Part shown: one piece after another, positions 1 to 9,407 of the stretch
How positions within the stretch are numbered: the first letter of the stretch is position 1
How the letters are laid out: each line of letters opens with the position of its first letter
Source: Setomelanomma holmii
Taxonomy: Eukaryota; Ascomycota; Dothideomycetes; Pleosporales; Phaeosphaeriaceae
Reading direction: 5' to 3'
Assembly (NCBI GenBank): GCA_010015745.1
Contig: ML978169.1
Location: 186,001-250,000 of the forward strand
Length of the DNA stretch: 64,000 nucleotides
Translations under genes and position numbers: made by a program
Notes under the pieces: generated by a model
The model's input: only the letters and a program-made list of their open reading frames with translations
Told to the model about the DNA's origin: nothing
Database searches by the model: none

Positions 1-713
1 GCGTGATGAATTATGGGAACGCTTTGTTGGTTTATGATGAGATACGCACATATTCTGGAAAGTTTCAACGCCTTTTAGATTAGATAGTTTGATGTCGCCT
101 ATTGCCTGTCAATCTCGAGCCCAATTTTCAGTATTTTCGCGCGCCTCAACGTGTTCTAGTGAGATCTTTACTCTTTCGCGTTGGTATCATTTGCATTCTA
201 CTCGTTTGTGGGCTGCGCTTCCGTATCAATTACTTCGTCTTGATAGCAATAGAATAACATTAAATAAGCATCCAAATAGTTATTCTATAAGCAGAGATCG
301 ACCAATCAGCAGCTGTCACACTAATTTAGTGCGCCTGCCACGATGAGCCACAGCGATTGCTCGCAGTCACCACGATACAAATAGTGCGCGCTCTCTCACC
401 TGGACACCTTTCAACTCATCACATCAACATCTGCGTACTCATTTAGTATCGGCCTAGCAGCATCAGCGATATCTTTCGTTGTTCTTTGCGACAGGTCTTA
501 GCCCCACGCTAGCGTGCCATCCAGCCAGTATCAACAACAAACAAACAGAGGCATCATACGACACTGCATCTTGACGATAACTTGACCATTGGCTATCGAT
601 TACGTCACTGGTATCGTGCGTCCCTGATTCCTCTCTGGACACGAGAAGCTCTGCTCACACACCGTCAACATTGGCTCTTCCCCACCATATCGTACGGCTG
701 TCTGGTTGCAAAT
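1..713. other. 5' flank of the SRA gene, no gene seen
   Basis: No coding sequence is convincing here. Open frames are short and begin at non-ATG codons. The frame of the SRA gene is open upstream of 714, but only from a TTG at 582, so 582-713 is treated as leader. Confidence 0.5.
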
Positions 714-2408
714 ATGGCCGTACCAGAGGCCTCTAGTGTTCCACAAAAACCGATCCAGAACACCATCATCTCCAGTAAAGACGGTGGTCAAGAGGTTGAG
801 CGCTGGGTTCCACCGGCTTGGATGGTGAGGAAAGCGCAGGAGAATGCCGCAAGATCAGGGTACTTGCCTGACGCGCTTGCTCAGAAGTTGCAAGAAGTTC
901 GTGACAATCCGGAAGAAGCGCGAAGAAAAGCAAACGAGCATGCCGCGCGTATGGGTGTAGATCCAGAGTTGTTTGCCAACAACTCTAAGCACGCAGGAGC
1001 GCGCTCTCGCCCATTGGTCATCAGCACACAGCCTACGATGCGTGGTGGTAGGAACGAACAGGCCGTGACACAAGATGAGGAGAGCTCACCGTCAGCCTTG
1101 GAGACCAGCATACAAGCGAAGGCGAGCGAAACTGCCAACCCAATTGAGGAGGCACAAGCAGAGACTATCGCAAGACAGCTACAAGCTGCTCGGCGAGCAG
1201 CACAAGTCGAGAAGAGGGACGATAGGAGAGCTAAGAAAGAGAAAGCGCGGTCTCAGCAGGCTTTAGTCAATAAGAAGCAAACCTCGACGACAGCAGCTTT
1301 ATCGACGCTCCATGGCTCATCAACGCCCGCTGAGTCTTCGAAGCGTGGTGCCGCCTGCGAAGCCGCAGTCGCCAAGTCCGATGATGCAATGGATGTTGAC
1401 CCTTCACCATCTCTCTTCGTCGACCAAACCGAGCGCTATCCTGTGGCAAAGGTTTTGCCTAAGTGGTACATCGGCATCAAGGACACAAATTACGCCATAA
1501 AAATGATCGACAAAAAGCGCCCTCCAGCGTTGACTTCCCTCGAAGCGCTCAAGAATTGCATTGGTCGATGTGAGATTGAGTCTAACCGCTCGAAGCTCAA
1601 GAGCCTTTACGAAGAACTTCGAGATCATGTTCACAAGGCTGAGATAAAGGTCCAGGCTGATGGGCCTGTTCTCAAGAGGGCCCGCATACTGCATCCGGAA
1701 AATGGCCTACCACGAGTATTCAAAGAGGATGCAAAGTTTCCATCGGACCTCAAGGCTGATAGCTTCCACCTGTACATGCGGTGGCTGAAGGAAGATTTCT
1801 CGCAGGACATTTTACGTGGGGTTGTCACTGTGAAAGGAAAAGATCGAAATGGCGACAGGCTCGACTCAGCTTATCGTAGTAAGCATCCGGCGAGCGCAAA
1901 GTACTATGGTGAAGGAGGTTTGGTCCTAGGCCAGTGGTGGCCAACTCAGCTATGCACGGTGCGCGATGGTGCACACGGTACTCCACAGGGTGGCATTTTC
2001 GGCGAAAAGGACAAGGGAGCATACAGTATTGTGCTATCGAGTGGCGGTTATCACGATCAGGATGATGGCGACGTCATAGAGTACAGCGGGACTGATGGGA
2101 AAGACTTCATGCCAACCGAGAACACACAGCACATGATTCTGTCTGCCACGCTTGGTAACGACATCCGCGTGATACGTTCGAGCCAGCTTCAGAAAGGCAA
2201 GAGCAAGTATCGTCCTGAGCTTGGCTTACGCTATGATGGACTGTACAAGATCAAGAGCTATGAATTGGTCGACAAGGAGAAGCAACGCTATCGATTCAGG
2301 CTTGAGCGTTGTCTAGGACAGGACCCGATTCGTCATAAAGGAAATGCGAGGAGACCCACCATCTTCGAAGTGGAAGAGTTTGAGAGGCTGAGGACAAAAG
2401 TCTGGTAG
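714..2408 (+). CDS. SRA-YDG domain protein
   Basis: Single-exon protein of 564 aa. The frame is open from a TTG at 582, but the ATG at 714 has A at -3 and G at +4 and is chosen as start. Residues 1-200 are charged and low in complexity, with a Lys/Arg-rich coiled-coil-like stretch (RRAAQVEKRDDRRAKKEK). The SRA-YDG domain fills roughly residues 395-555, with YGEGGLVLGQWW, then GGIFGEKDKGAYSIVLSSGGY, GDVIEYSGTDG and RYDGLYKI. SRA domains bind hemimethylated or modified DNA by base flipping (UHRF1, SUVH proteins). No RING, Tudor or PHD domain is visible, so this is a stand-alone SRA protein of a fungal type. A role in DNA methylation or replication-coupled chromatin is inference. No intron is needed. 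Confidence 0.85.
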   Translation: MAVPEASSVPQKPIQNTIISSKDGGQEVERWVPPAWMVRKAQENAARSGYLPDALAQKLQEVRDNPEEARRKANEHAARMGVDPELFANNSKHAGARSRPLVISTQPTMRGGRNEQAVTQDEESSPSALETSIQAKASETANPIEEAQAETIARQLQAARRAAQVEKRDDRRAKKEKARSQQALVNKKQTSTTAALSTLHGSSTPAESSKRGAACEAAVAKSDDAMDVDPSPSLFVDQTERYPVAKVLPKWYIGIKDTNYAIKMIDKKRPPALTSLEALKNCIGRCEIESNRSKLKSLYEELRDHVHKAEIKVQADGPVLKRARILHPENGLPRVFKEDAKFPSDLKADSFHLYMRWLKEDFSQDILRGVVTVKGKDRNGDRLDSAYRSKHPASAKYYGEGGLVLGQWWPTQLCTVRDGAHGTPQGGIFGEKDKGAYSIVLSSGGYHDQDDGDVIEYSGTDGKDFMPTENTQHMILSATLGNDIRVIRSSQLQKGKSKYRPELGLRYDGLYKIKSYELVDKEKQRYRFRLERCLGQDPIRHKGNARRPTIFEVEEFERLRTKVW

Positions 2409-2544
2409 TGAGCTTTATCGATGTTGCTCAACTTTCTCGTACCAAAGTGGAGATTTGCTGGCAGCGCAGAGGTGTAAGGAATCAGCGGAATTGGGTGGAT
2501 CAGGCGTTATGGATTCGAGGCAAGGCGTTTGATTTGGGAACGGG

Positions 2545-2979
2545 ATGACTATTGTGAGTGATAAGACTCTTCTTGATGGTCTAGAGCAGGCTTATTCCGC
2601 GGGCGAAATCTGTCGTGACGAGGAATATGTATGTCATGTCCGGAACAAGAGATTTCCAACATCTTCCCCTCACAGTTGGTCAACACCCAAACTGTTGCAC
2701 AGCATGTACTCAGACTGCATCAGGCGGCGCATCAGCATGGATAATGAAAAGCTGTATCAGGTAGCCGTATCCTCGGCTGGGCTAATGACGATGCTGACAT
2801 ATCTAGACCACTGCAAGGCACTCCCGAATGAGCTAGGCAGATTAAAACAATCAGATGATGCATTTGTGCATCAAGCGCTAGTGTTCACATCGACGTTGCC
2901 TATCCATGAAGACGACACTTACACCATGAAAGCCATTACAGGCATTCTCCAAAACCCACCAGCAGAACCACACCCTTGA
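2545..2979 (+). CDS. hypothetical small ORF, doubtful
   Basis: ATG-initiated 144-aa frame just downstream of the SRA gene. I recognise no domain, signal peptide or membrane segment. Composition looks protein-like (helical, with YLDHCKALPNELGRLKQS), which is why it is listed, but it could be chance or the end of a decayed gene. Confidence 0.25.
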   Translation: MTIVSDKTLLDGLEQAYSAGEICRDEEYVCHVRNKRFPTSSPHSWSTPKLLHSMYSDCIRRRISMDNEKLYQVAVSSAGLMTMLTYLDHCKALPNELGRLKQSDDAFVHQALVFTSTLPIHEDDTYTMKAITGILQNPPAEPHP

Positions 2980-3382
2980 CAGCCAACATTGATCCTATTA
3001 TATCATGACATCCCGAGCGCTGATAGCGGCCTTATGGCATGTGGCGCGCATGAGTCTCCAACGTGGAATGTTCACGCGTTTTCAACATCGTCTCCCTCGG
3101 AATGCAAAACATCGCGTCAGGCGTCGCACAGTCACCCCTCTCATTTTTAAATTGCTTTTATCCGATCCTCAACACCTTCATGCGCTGGTATTGCCCATTG
3201 CCTCGGATCGCGACCAGGCCAATTCTGGTGATCTCATTCCTCCCTTGCCATGTCGCGATGGTCAGCCATCCCTTACTTGTGGTACATATATACCAACGTC
3301 ACGGCAGTCCAACATTGTCTCTTCTTCTCTCTTAGAGTCACTCGTTTACCTTTTCTTGTCACTCGTTTCTTGAGAAGCAACC
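2980..3382 (+). promoter_or_regulatory. upstream region of the mucin-like gene with TATA element
   Basis: TATATA lies at 3287-3292, about 90 nt before the ATG at 3383, followed by a pyrimidine-rich stretch (3310-3370) typical of fungal leaders. Short open frames here look like noise. Confidence 0.45.
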
Positions 3383-5101
3383 ATGTCGCCTACCTGCTCG
3401 AGAGTAGCTCTTCGCGTCCTGATCACAGTTCTGCTCGCGGGCACAATCGCCAATGCAGCGGCACTACCCCATCAACTGCTAGACCCGCGCTCGCCGTTGG
3501 CACAGGATACCACCGAGGCACTTGAAGCCGTCCCTTCTGCGGTCAAGGAGGACCCCGGGAACTTCTTCGAAAATGTCAGCGACGATCTGCAGAGCAAGTC
3601 AGCATGGCAACTTGTTGTGGACTTCTTCTACCGACTATTCGGACCAAGAGAAGATTCGAACGATGATGGAGAAGACTCAACTACTACAACAACAGTGTTC
3701 GTAACACCTACACCTGCAGAGGTCACAAGTTCAGCGGCGGCTGAAGTCACTCCCACCGACATCGTGTTTCCGCCAGGACCTCCTACCATATCCACCGATA
3801 TTTCGCCCAGCATTTCGAGCGCTGAACCATCATCAGCCGAAGTCTCATCAATTAAGGCCTCTTCAACGACTGAGGTAGCACCGAGCGATGTGTTCACCAT
3901 CCTGCCCGTCGGACCTTTGTCGACCGCGATCAACGCAAGTCTCCTTACACCCGTCTTTTCGACTGGCCCTGAGACGAGCCTGCCACTTCTGACACCATCT
4001 GCCGGGATCCCACCTTTCCCAGCGAATGCGATCTCTTCTTACGATCTACCAACCGCCGTCCCCATCACAGACGAGTTCAGCGTCACGATCCCGGTCAATT
4101 TGCTCAGCACGGGCGTTCCAGTGCCATCAGCTATCAACTCGAGTGCACCGGCACGAACCGGTTTACCGCTTCCATGGGCTGGAAATACAACGGTCTCGGC
4201 TATCAACCCAACCTTGATCCTCACGAACCCTATCGCTCCGACGCCTGTGATCAACGACACCGCGGCGCTGAACACGACTTCCACCACCGTTAGCTTGACA
4301 AGCGTCACTTTTGTCACCGAGACCATTATTCCGGTGCCGATCGGTACTGGTATTGCTGCTCCTATTTCAGCCTCAGTTGGCACCGACCTCCCCATCGCCA
4401 TCTCCGCAAGCCCAATTTGGTTGAACTCGACATACGCCACTCCCACGATCCTACCCGGTACAGGAACCGGATTACCCTTGCCAGGCACAGGAATCGGTTT
4501 GCCCTTAGGTACTGGCTCGCCTTCAGCAGGATCAGCTCTTCCTTCTTTCTCCGAGCTTCCTATCTATACCAATGCCACCAATGCCACCGCCGCGCTCCCA
4601 ACCGAACCACTAACATCGGTCGTTCAGATTCCTATCACGGTTACTGGTCTTCCCGGCTCAGTAGTGGATATCGACTTCACGATTCCATTGCCACCATTCC
4701 CTAATGCGACAACAGTAGCTTCTGCGATTCCCGTGGGATCTGGAACCGCCGCGCCTTCTACTGGTACTGGCATCGCACTCCCTCTTCCTGGCTCGGAAAT
4801 TCCTCTCTTCCCTAACACCACTTTTACCCTGGTTGGGCCAACTACTGTTCCCTTCCCCAGCGGCACCGGCGCCAGCCTTGGCACAATTCTACCCATTGCA
4901 TCTATTTCCGAATCTGTTTTGTACCCAAACACCACAACAGCCACCATCACCGACCTGGCAACAGAGACAGCCACAGCAGTTCTGATCTTACCCAGTGCGC
5001 CAGCTGAGACAGATACCGCAGTCCAATTCCCAGGTCAGTTGAATGTCACTATTACGTTGAACGTCACGATTCCCTTGCCTACTGGTGGTTACAGGCGTTG
5101 A
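3383..5101 (+). CDS. secreted Ser/Thr/Pro-rich mucin-like protein
   Basis: Single-exon 572-aa protein. Residues 1-26 form a classic signal peptide (basic start, VLITVLLAGTIANA, then AALP). A short structured part follows (residues 30-95, with WQLVVDFFYRLFGP). From about residue 100 to the end it is Ser/Thr/Pro/Ile-rich with many N-glycosylation sequons (NAT, NTT, NST, NVT). Recurrent phrases such as GTGLPLPGTGIGLPLGTG and PLPPFPNAT mark internal repetition. No enzyme domain, CFEM cysteines or obvious GPI signal is seen; the C terminus is VTIPLPTGGYRR. An extracellular, heavily glycosylated wall or surface protein is likely. The ATG has A at -3 and a TATA element about 90 nt upstream. The next gene downstream is a GH18 relic with a different Pro/Ile repeat. 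Confidence 0.8.
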   Translation: MSPTCSRVALRVLITVLLAGTIANAAALPHQLLDPRSPLAQDTTEALEAVPSAVKEDPGNFFENVSDDLQSKSAWQLVVDFFYRLFGPREDSNDDGEDSTTTTTVFVTPTPAEVTSSAAAEVTPTDIVFPPGPPTISTDISPSISSAEPSSAEVSSIKASSTTEVAPSDVFTILPVGPLSTAINASLLTPVFSTGPETSLPLLTPSAGIPPFPANAISSYDLPTAVPITDEFSVTIPVNLLSTGVPVPSAINSSAPARTGLPLPWAGNTTVSAINPTLILTNPIAPTPVINDTAALNTTSTTVSLTSVTFVTETIIPVPIGTGIAAPISASVGTDLPIAISASPIWLNSTYATPTILPGTGTGLPLPGTGIGLPLGTGSPSAGSALPSFSELPIYTNATNATAALPTEPLTSVVQIPITVTGLPGSVVDIDFTIPLPPFPNATTVASAIPVGSGTAAPSTGTGIALPLPGSEIPLFPNTTFTLVGPTTVPFPSGTGASLGTILPIASISESVLYPNTTTATITDLATETATAVLILPSAPAETDTAVQFPGQLNVTITLNVTIPLPTGGYRR

Positions 5102-5224
5102 GAGAAGGTGGCATGGGAAGAGGGTGCATGGCATTTAATGGTCTGAAAGAGATGGATGTGCGGTTGAAGTACGATGGGTTGTACTTAGTTGTAATGCAAT
5201 GTAATGCTATTACTATGAGAGACC

Positions 5225-7029
5225 ATGAAAGCTTGTGCCCTCTTACTCTCCCCCGTCCAACTCTCTCCGCTCCACCTTTAAGTACTGCCCATGGAACCGT
5301 ATGCTGATGTCTGGATAGGTCTCCTCGCTCTCCGTGCGATCTGCCGTGACCCAACAATCCGCGTCGTCACACTCCCACTCATAAACCGCTTCTACGGCCT
5401 ATCATCCTACCCTTTCCTCTTCCCTTTTCCAGGCTGCGTTGAGTCCAACGCGCGTCAAGCTTTCCAAGCACCAGGCTTATTGAATTGCAGTGTCCTCGGT
5501 GCCGAAGTCCAAAGATGTCAAGCCGGTGGTAAGAAAGTCCTCTTGAGTGTCAAAGCCCACGGCCTTAACGTCGTGAGTGACAACGCCCAATTCGGCGATC
5601 CAAGTGCTCCCGATCAACCTTTCGGAGCCTACTTTGGGGCTGAAGGTGGTCTTGACAAGCGACAAGTTCTCGGTCCCAGGCTAGTCATTGGAACACCACT
5701 TGGTGTGCCGTGGACTGCGCCTATTGCTACACCAATCGAAGCGGCTGTGAATAGTGCGCTTCCTGCGTCTGTGAGGAATTCGATACTGGCACCTATCAAG
5801 AGTCTGATCCCGTCGCCTATCGAGAGTCTCATTCTGGCACCTATCGAGAGTCTGCTCGCCATACCTATCCAGACGCCGGTCGTGGCACCGATTGAGACTC
5901 AGAACTTGCCGTTCATTCCAAGTGCTGTCGCAGGGCCCATCGAGACTCCTGTCAGCGTGCCCGTCGAGAGCCCCATTCTCCCGTCTCCAGAGACCCTCTA
6001 TGACGCACCAATAGCGACTCCAATCTTGCTACCAATCGCGACTCCAATTCTAATTCCAGTCGAGACCCCAAGTCTGGCTAGATTCGAAGTTTCAACTCCG
6101 CTTCCACTCGAGACTCCGGGTCCAGAGCTGGTCGATCCATTCGTTGAAGCACCAATCGAGTCTGCCATCCCAACCCAACAGAGTCGCCCACGGATCTACC
6201 AGATCTCGTACCCATCATCGACCTTCCTCCAATCTTCACACCTCTGGAGACGCCAAACTCAGAGCCTGTTATTCCAACCGATGCTCCCATCGAGACACCA
6301 ACACCCATCTCTGAGCCTATCTTCCCCTCAAACCCTTTCGACATTCTCAACCCCACAATCCCCATGGGCCACGGCCCTGTAATTCTCAACGCGACCGAAC
6401 CCACACCCATCCCACTAGCCCCGATCCCGCTCAACATCACCAACCCAGGTCCCATCTTCCTCAATGACAGCCCCCCAACCCCAGACGTAGACGCAACCCC
6501 AGTCATCGTCGTCGAGCCCAACCCCATCATCCCCTTCCCAGACTCCAACCCCAGCGCCCAAATCTCAGCATTCCCAAGCCTCTTCTCAGCAAATCATCCA
6601 CCTGGCGCCCTCGCACTCACCCTCTTCTCCCTCTTCGGCGAAGGCCACACCGAGCGCGCAGACCTGCGCCCCCTCGGTCCAGACGCACCATCCGGTGCAT
6701 CTCCCGCCCCGCTTAACGGAACGGATTGGGTAAACCCGATCCTTACCGCCCTCCAACGCCCGCTCGGCGAAGAAGTCGTCGTCGACGGGTTCGATGTACA
6801 AGTCCCGGCGGAGTGAAAGGGTAGTTATCAGGACACGTAGTTTCACGCGCTGGTGAGCGCGTTGCGAGATTTGAATAGCGAGGCGTGGACGGAGAGTGGG
6901 GGCGTTGAGGATGGGCCCGGGGATTTGGGGGCGGATGGGAGGGGCGTGGTGTATTTTGGGTGGATTGGGGGGAGTTTGAGGAGGAGGAATGGCGGGGTAG
7001 GGTGGAAGATTTGGGATGGGGAGGCTTGA
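5225..7029 (+). pseudogene. GH18 class III chitinase-like relic with Pro/Ile repeat insert
   Basis: The ATG at 5225 opens a signal-peptide-like start (MKACALLLSPVQL) that meets TAA at 5279-5281. The same frame continues with GH18 class III features: CRDPTIRVVTLPLINRFY, GLLNCSVLGAEVQRCQ and GGKKVLLSVKAHG. About 300 codons of a repeat follow, built on P-I-x-(S/T)-P-(I/V) units (about 5715-6165). The frame then shifts by one near 6170-6185 and the GH18 fold resumes with LALTLFSLFGEG and VVVDGFDVQVP. The family catalytic motif DGxDxDxE reads DGFDVQVP, so the catalytic Asp and Glu are absent. TGA (6814) and TAG (6838) interrupt the same frame before SALRDLNSEAW and YFGWIGG, and it ends at 7027. 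The C-terminal part of the barrel is missing. A 53-nt intron (6131-6183) could explain the shift but has a poor donor and would not remove the stops. Confidence 0.75.
5715..6165 (+). repeat. coding tandem repeat, Pro-Ile-x-Thr/Ser-Pro units
   Basis: Degenerate tandem units of about 8-10 codons, of the type APIESL, TPIEAA, APIETQ, GPIETP, ATPILLP. It lies inside the GH18 relic between KKVLLS and LFSLFGEG, where chitinases of this class normally have only a few dozen residues. Confidence 0.7.
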
Positions 7030-7522
7030 GGATGAGTGGTGTTTTGCTGCGAAGAGGAGTGAACGAGAAAAGTTATTTTGGAGGAGATGAGAAGGAGAAG
7101 TACACATCAAGAAGGTATTGGTGGAAAGCAGAATATACATTTCGCACGCAGCTGGGCAGTGCCCTACCTATAACGACTACGCATGACTTAGCTCGTATTT
7201 TCAAATGACCAGATTTCGACTTACGCTGTAATGCTCTTTGACGTGATCACAGCTTTTAAATCGAGTGAATGCACGTTTGATGGCCATAATCCTTTGTCTT
7301 TCAGTATTTCAGAAGTACCTGGATGTACATGATCGCTCTCTTGTAGAAAGGTGTGCGCCGGCATGTGCCCGAGCGCTGTGGGTGCCTGCCGCCATCTGAT
7401 CCTCACCCGACCATCAATGCAAGAACTCCCAGCGAGTCACATGCCCCACCAAATCTTGGAAGTCGCCTCTCGACCATCGGCCTCGAGGTATGGTAGCACA
7501 TGAAGCCATACAGGCTGGGCGC
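7030..7522. other. gap between GH18 relic and zinc-knuckle gene
   Basis: No gene recognised. It contains the 3' flank of the zinc-knuckle gene, which is on the minus strand and ends at 7523. Confidence 0.5.
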
Positions 7523-8679
7523 TTACCAACCACCAGAGGCAGCTGCATCACCCCAGGAATCACCACCATTAGCAGCAGCGGTAGACTCATCAGCCCAATC
7601 ACCAGTCGAAGCCTGAACGGGCTCACCACCACCACTAGCCCAGCCGCCAGCAGCAGTGCCCGATTCGCCCCCGCTATCGCCCCAGCCGCCGGCCTCAGGC
7701 TCAGCAGGAGGCTCAGGGCAGCGCTTGGCTCCATGACCGAACTGGCTGCAGTTGGTGCACTTGACGCGGGACCAATCCTTTGGCTTGGGGCACTCGCGAG
7801 ACTGATGACCCTCGTCGTCGCAGTTGCGGCAGCGGAAGACCCTAGGCTCGGGACAATCACGAGACATGTGGCCGACCTGCTTACAATTGTGGCACACGCG
7901 ACCGGCGCCGCCGCCTCCTCCAGAAGCGTTCAGAGGTTCAGGGCAATCGGACTTGTTGTGACTACCACTTGATTAGTATGGAGAACTCACGGCAAAGGAT
8001 TAGAATACCCACCCAGGCTGGTTGCAATTGAAGCAGAGACGATCAGAACCGCCGGCCATCGGCTTACGAGGCTGAGTGCACTCGGTCTTGCGATGTCTAC
8101 TGCGTGTTAGTAGAAACATATTGGCAGAGGTTGGATCACGTACCCGACTTCGCCGCAGTTGAAGCAGGCTTGGCCTCCAGAACCCTTGGGGCAGTCGCGC
8201 TTCTGGTGGCCAGTCTCGCCGCACCCATAGCACGCTCGATCACCTCCGCCACCGCTTCCACCCTGAGGGCAGTCACGCTTCTGATGACCGGTTTCTCCAC
8301 AACCATAGCATGCTCGATCACCTCCACCACCACCCGAGGACGCGTTTCCGAAGGTAGAAGAGCCGAAAGTGGTGTCACCGCCCCAACCGCCGGTGTTGGA
8401 CGTGCCGAAGGTATCATTGCCGCCGAAAGTGTCGGTCTCGGTAGCTTGGAAGCCAGCAGAGTCGCCGCCAAAGCCGTTAGTGTTGCCGTTGTTCTCGGTA
8501 GTAGCCCTCTCTCTGGCCTCTGCCTCGCGGTGCTTCTTGGAGTTCTTGTGGCCAGTCCAATCTTTGGTCGGAATAGTACGATCGCACAACTCGCACAGAG
8601 TGAGCTTGGCAACATGCTCCTTGGGGCGTGGGTACGGGTTGGACTCCAAGACCTGGATGGCAACTGAACCGCGAGCCAT
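7523..8679 (-). CDS. zinc-knuckle protein, seven CCHC motifs (Gis2/CNBP-like)
   Basis: Three exons, 8679-8144, 8096-8013 and 7961-7523, with introns of 47 and 51 nt (donors GTACGT and GTGGGT). The phases agree and give 352 aa. The N terminus holds a C2H2-type finger (CELCDRTIPTKDWTGHKNSKKH pattern, residues about 29-50) of the matrin/U1 kind, then a Gly/Asn/Thr-rich linker. Seven CCHC knuckles follow (C-x2-C-x4-H-x4-C): two identical CYGCGETGHQKRDC, then CFNCGEVGHRKTEC, CFNCNQPGHNKSDC, CHNCKQVGHMSRDC, CRNCDDEGHQSREC and CTNCSQFGHGAKRC. The third and fourth knuckles are each assembled across an intron. The tail is Gly/Trp/Ala-rich. Knuckle proteins of the Gis2/CNBP class bind single-stranded nucleic acid and act on translation; that role is inferred here. 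Confidence 0.9.
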
Positions 8680-9407
8680 GTTGTCGGGTGTTGTTGTTGA
8701 GATGTAGTGAACTATACGGTCCGATGTCAGTGTGTGACACTAGCAGGGGAGGACGAATGGAGTGATGCGCAGATGTGAACAAGGAAGCCGTCAATTTGTG
8801 CAGTTGTCCAGCGTCGCCTGGATTTTGAACGGGTTTGTGTGCTGCAAAGATTCGCAGCCGAATGCTTGAGATGGAAAGAGCAGCGGAAAGCATTGATTGC
8901 GAGATACACTTACTGTGAATATGGCAAAGCAACGGCAGCTGTACAGCTAAAATGACCTATTCGTGTAGAGCGACGGCGGCGAAGATGTACAGGCGATCGA
9001 GGTGAGGTGGAGGAGAGGCGGAGATGGAAGGTGGCAGAATTGTAAAAAGGCAAGAACGATAGCGTGCGTCACAACAAAACAACCGTCAACAAACAAAAGC
9101 GTCTACTCCGGATATTTGCCGTCGAGCAGAAATTCTAGAAGAACGCGGAAGGCTGTGTATGCACTTGAAGCGGTGTGCACGTGCTAAATGTTTGCAAGTA
9201 TGGCATCGTACCTGATTGGATGTGTGCAGGATGGCTGGCTGCAGGTCATCAATATCCACCTAGAGCGAGTGCCGATTCTATTTGGCAATCATACAAGCTG
9301 CATGGGAAGCATGGGAAAGTCGGAGGGTACATATGGTATTTTACATTCTATGCCAATGTCAGCATGCCAAAGATACGTGATATGCGTACACGTACAGCAC
9401 ATGCGCC
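8680..9407. other. leader of the zinc-knuckle gene and convergent spacer
   Basis: Holds the 5' flank of the minus-strand zinc-knuckle gene (about 8680-9000) and the 3' flank of the transporter. No further gene seen. Confidence 0.5.

Noticed and set aside
582..713. N-terminal extension of the SRA protein from the TTG at 582
   Set aside because: It needs a non-ATG start; the ATG at 714 has a good context and the extra 44 residues look like translated leader.
6131..6183. A 53-nt intron to repair the GH18 frame
   Set aside because: Length and phase fit, but the donor GTCGAT is poor, it would remove residues that fit the repeat, and the other stops in the gene remain.
8104..8667. 187-codon plus-strand frame opposite the zinc-knuckle gene
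   Set aside because: It is the antisense shadow of the repeated knuckle exons.
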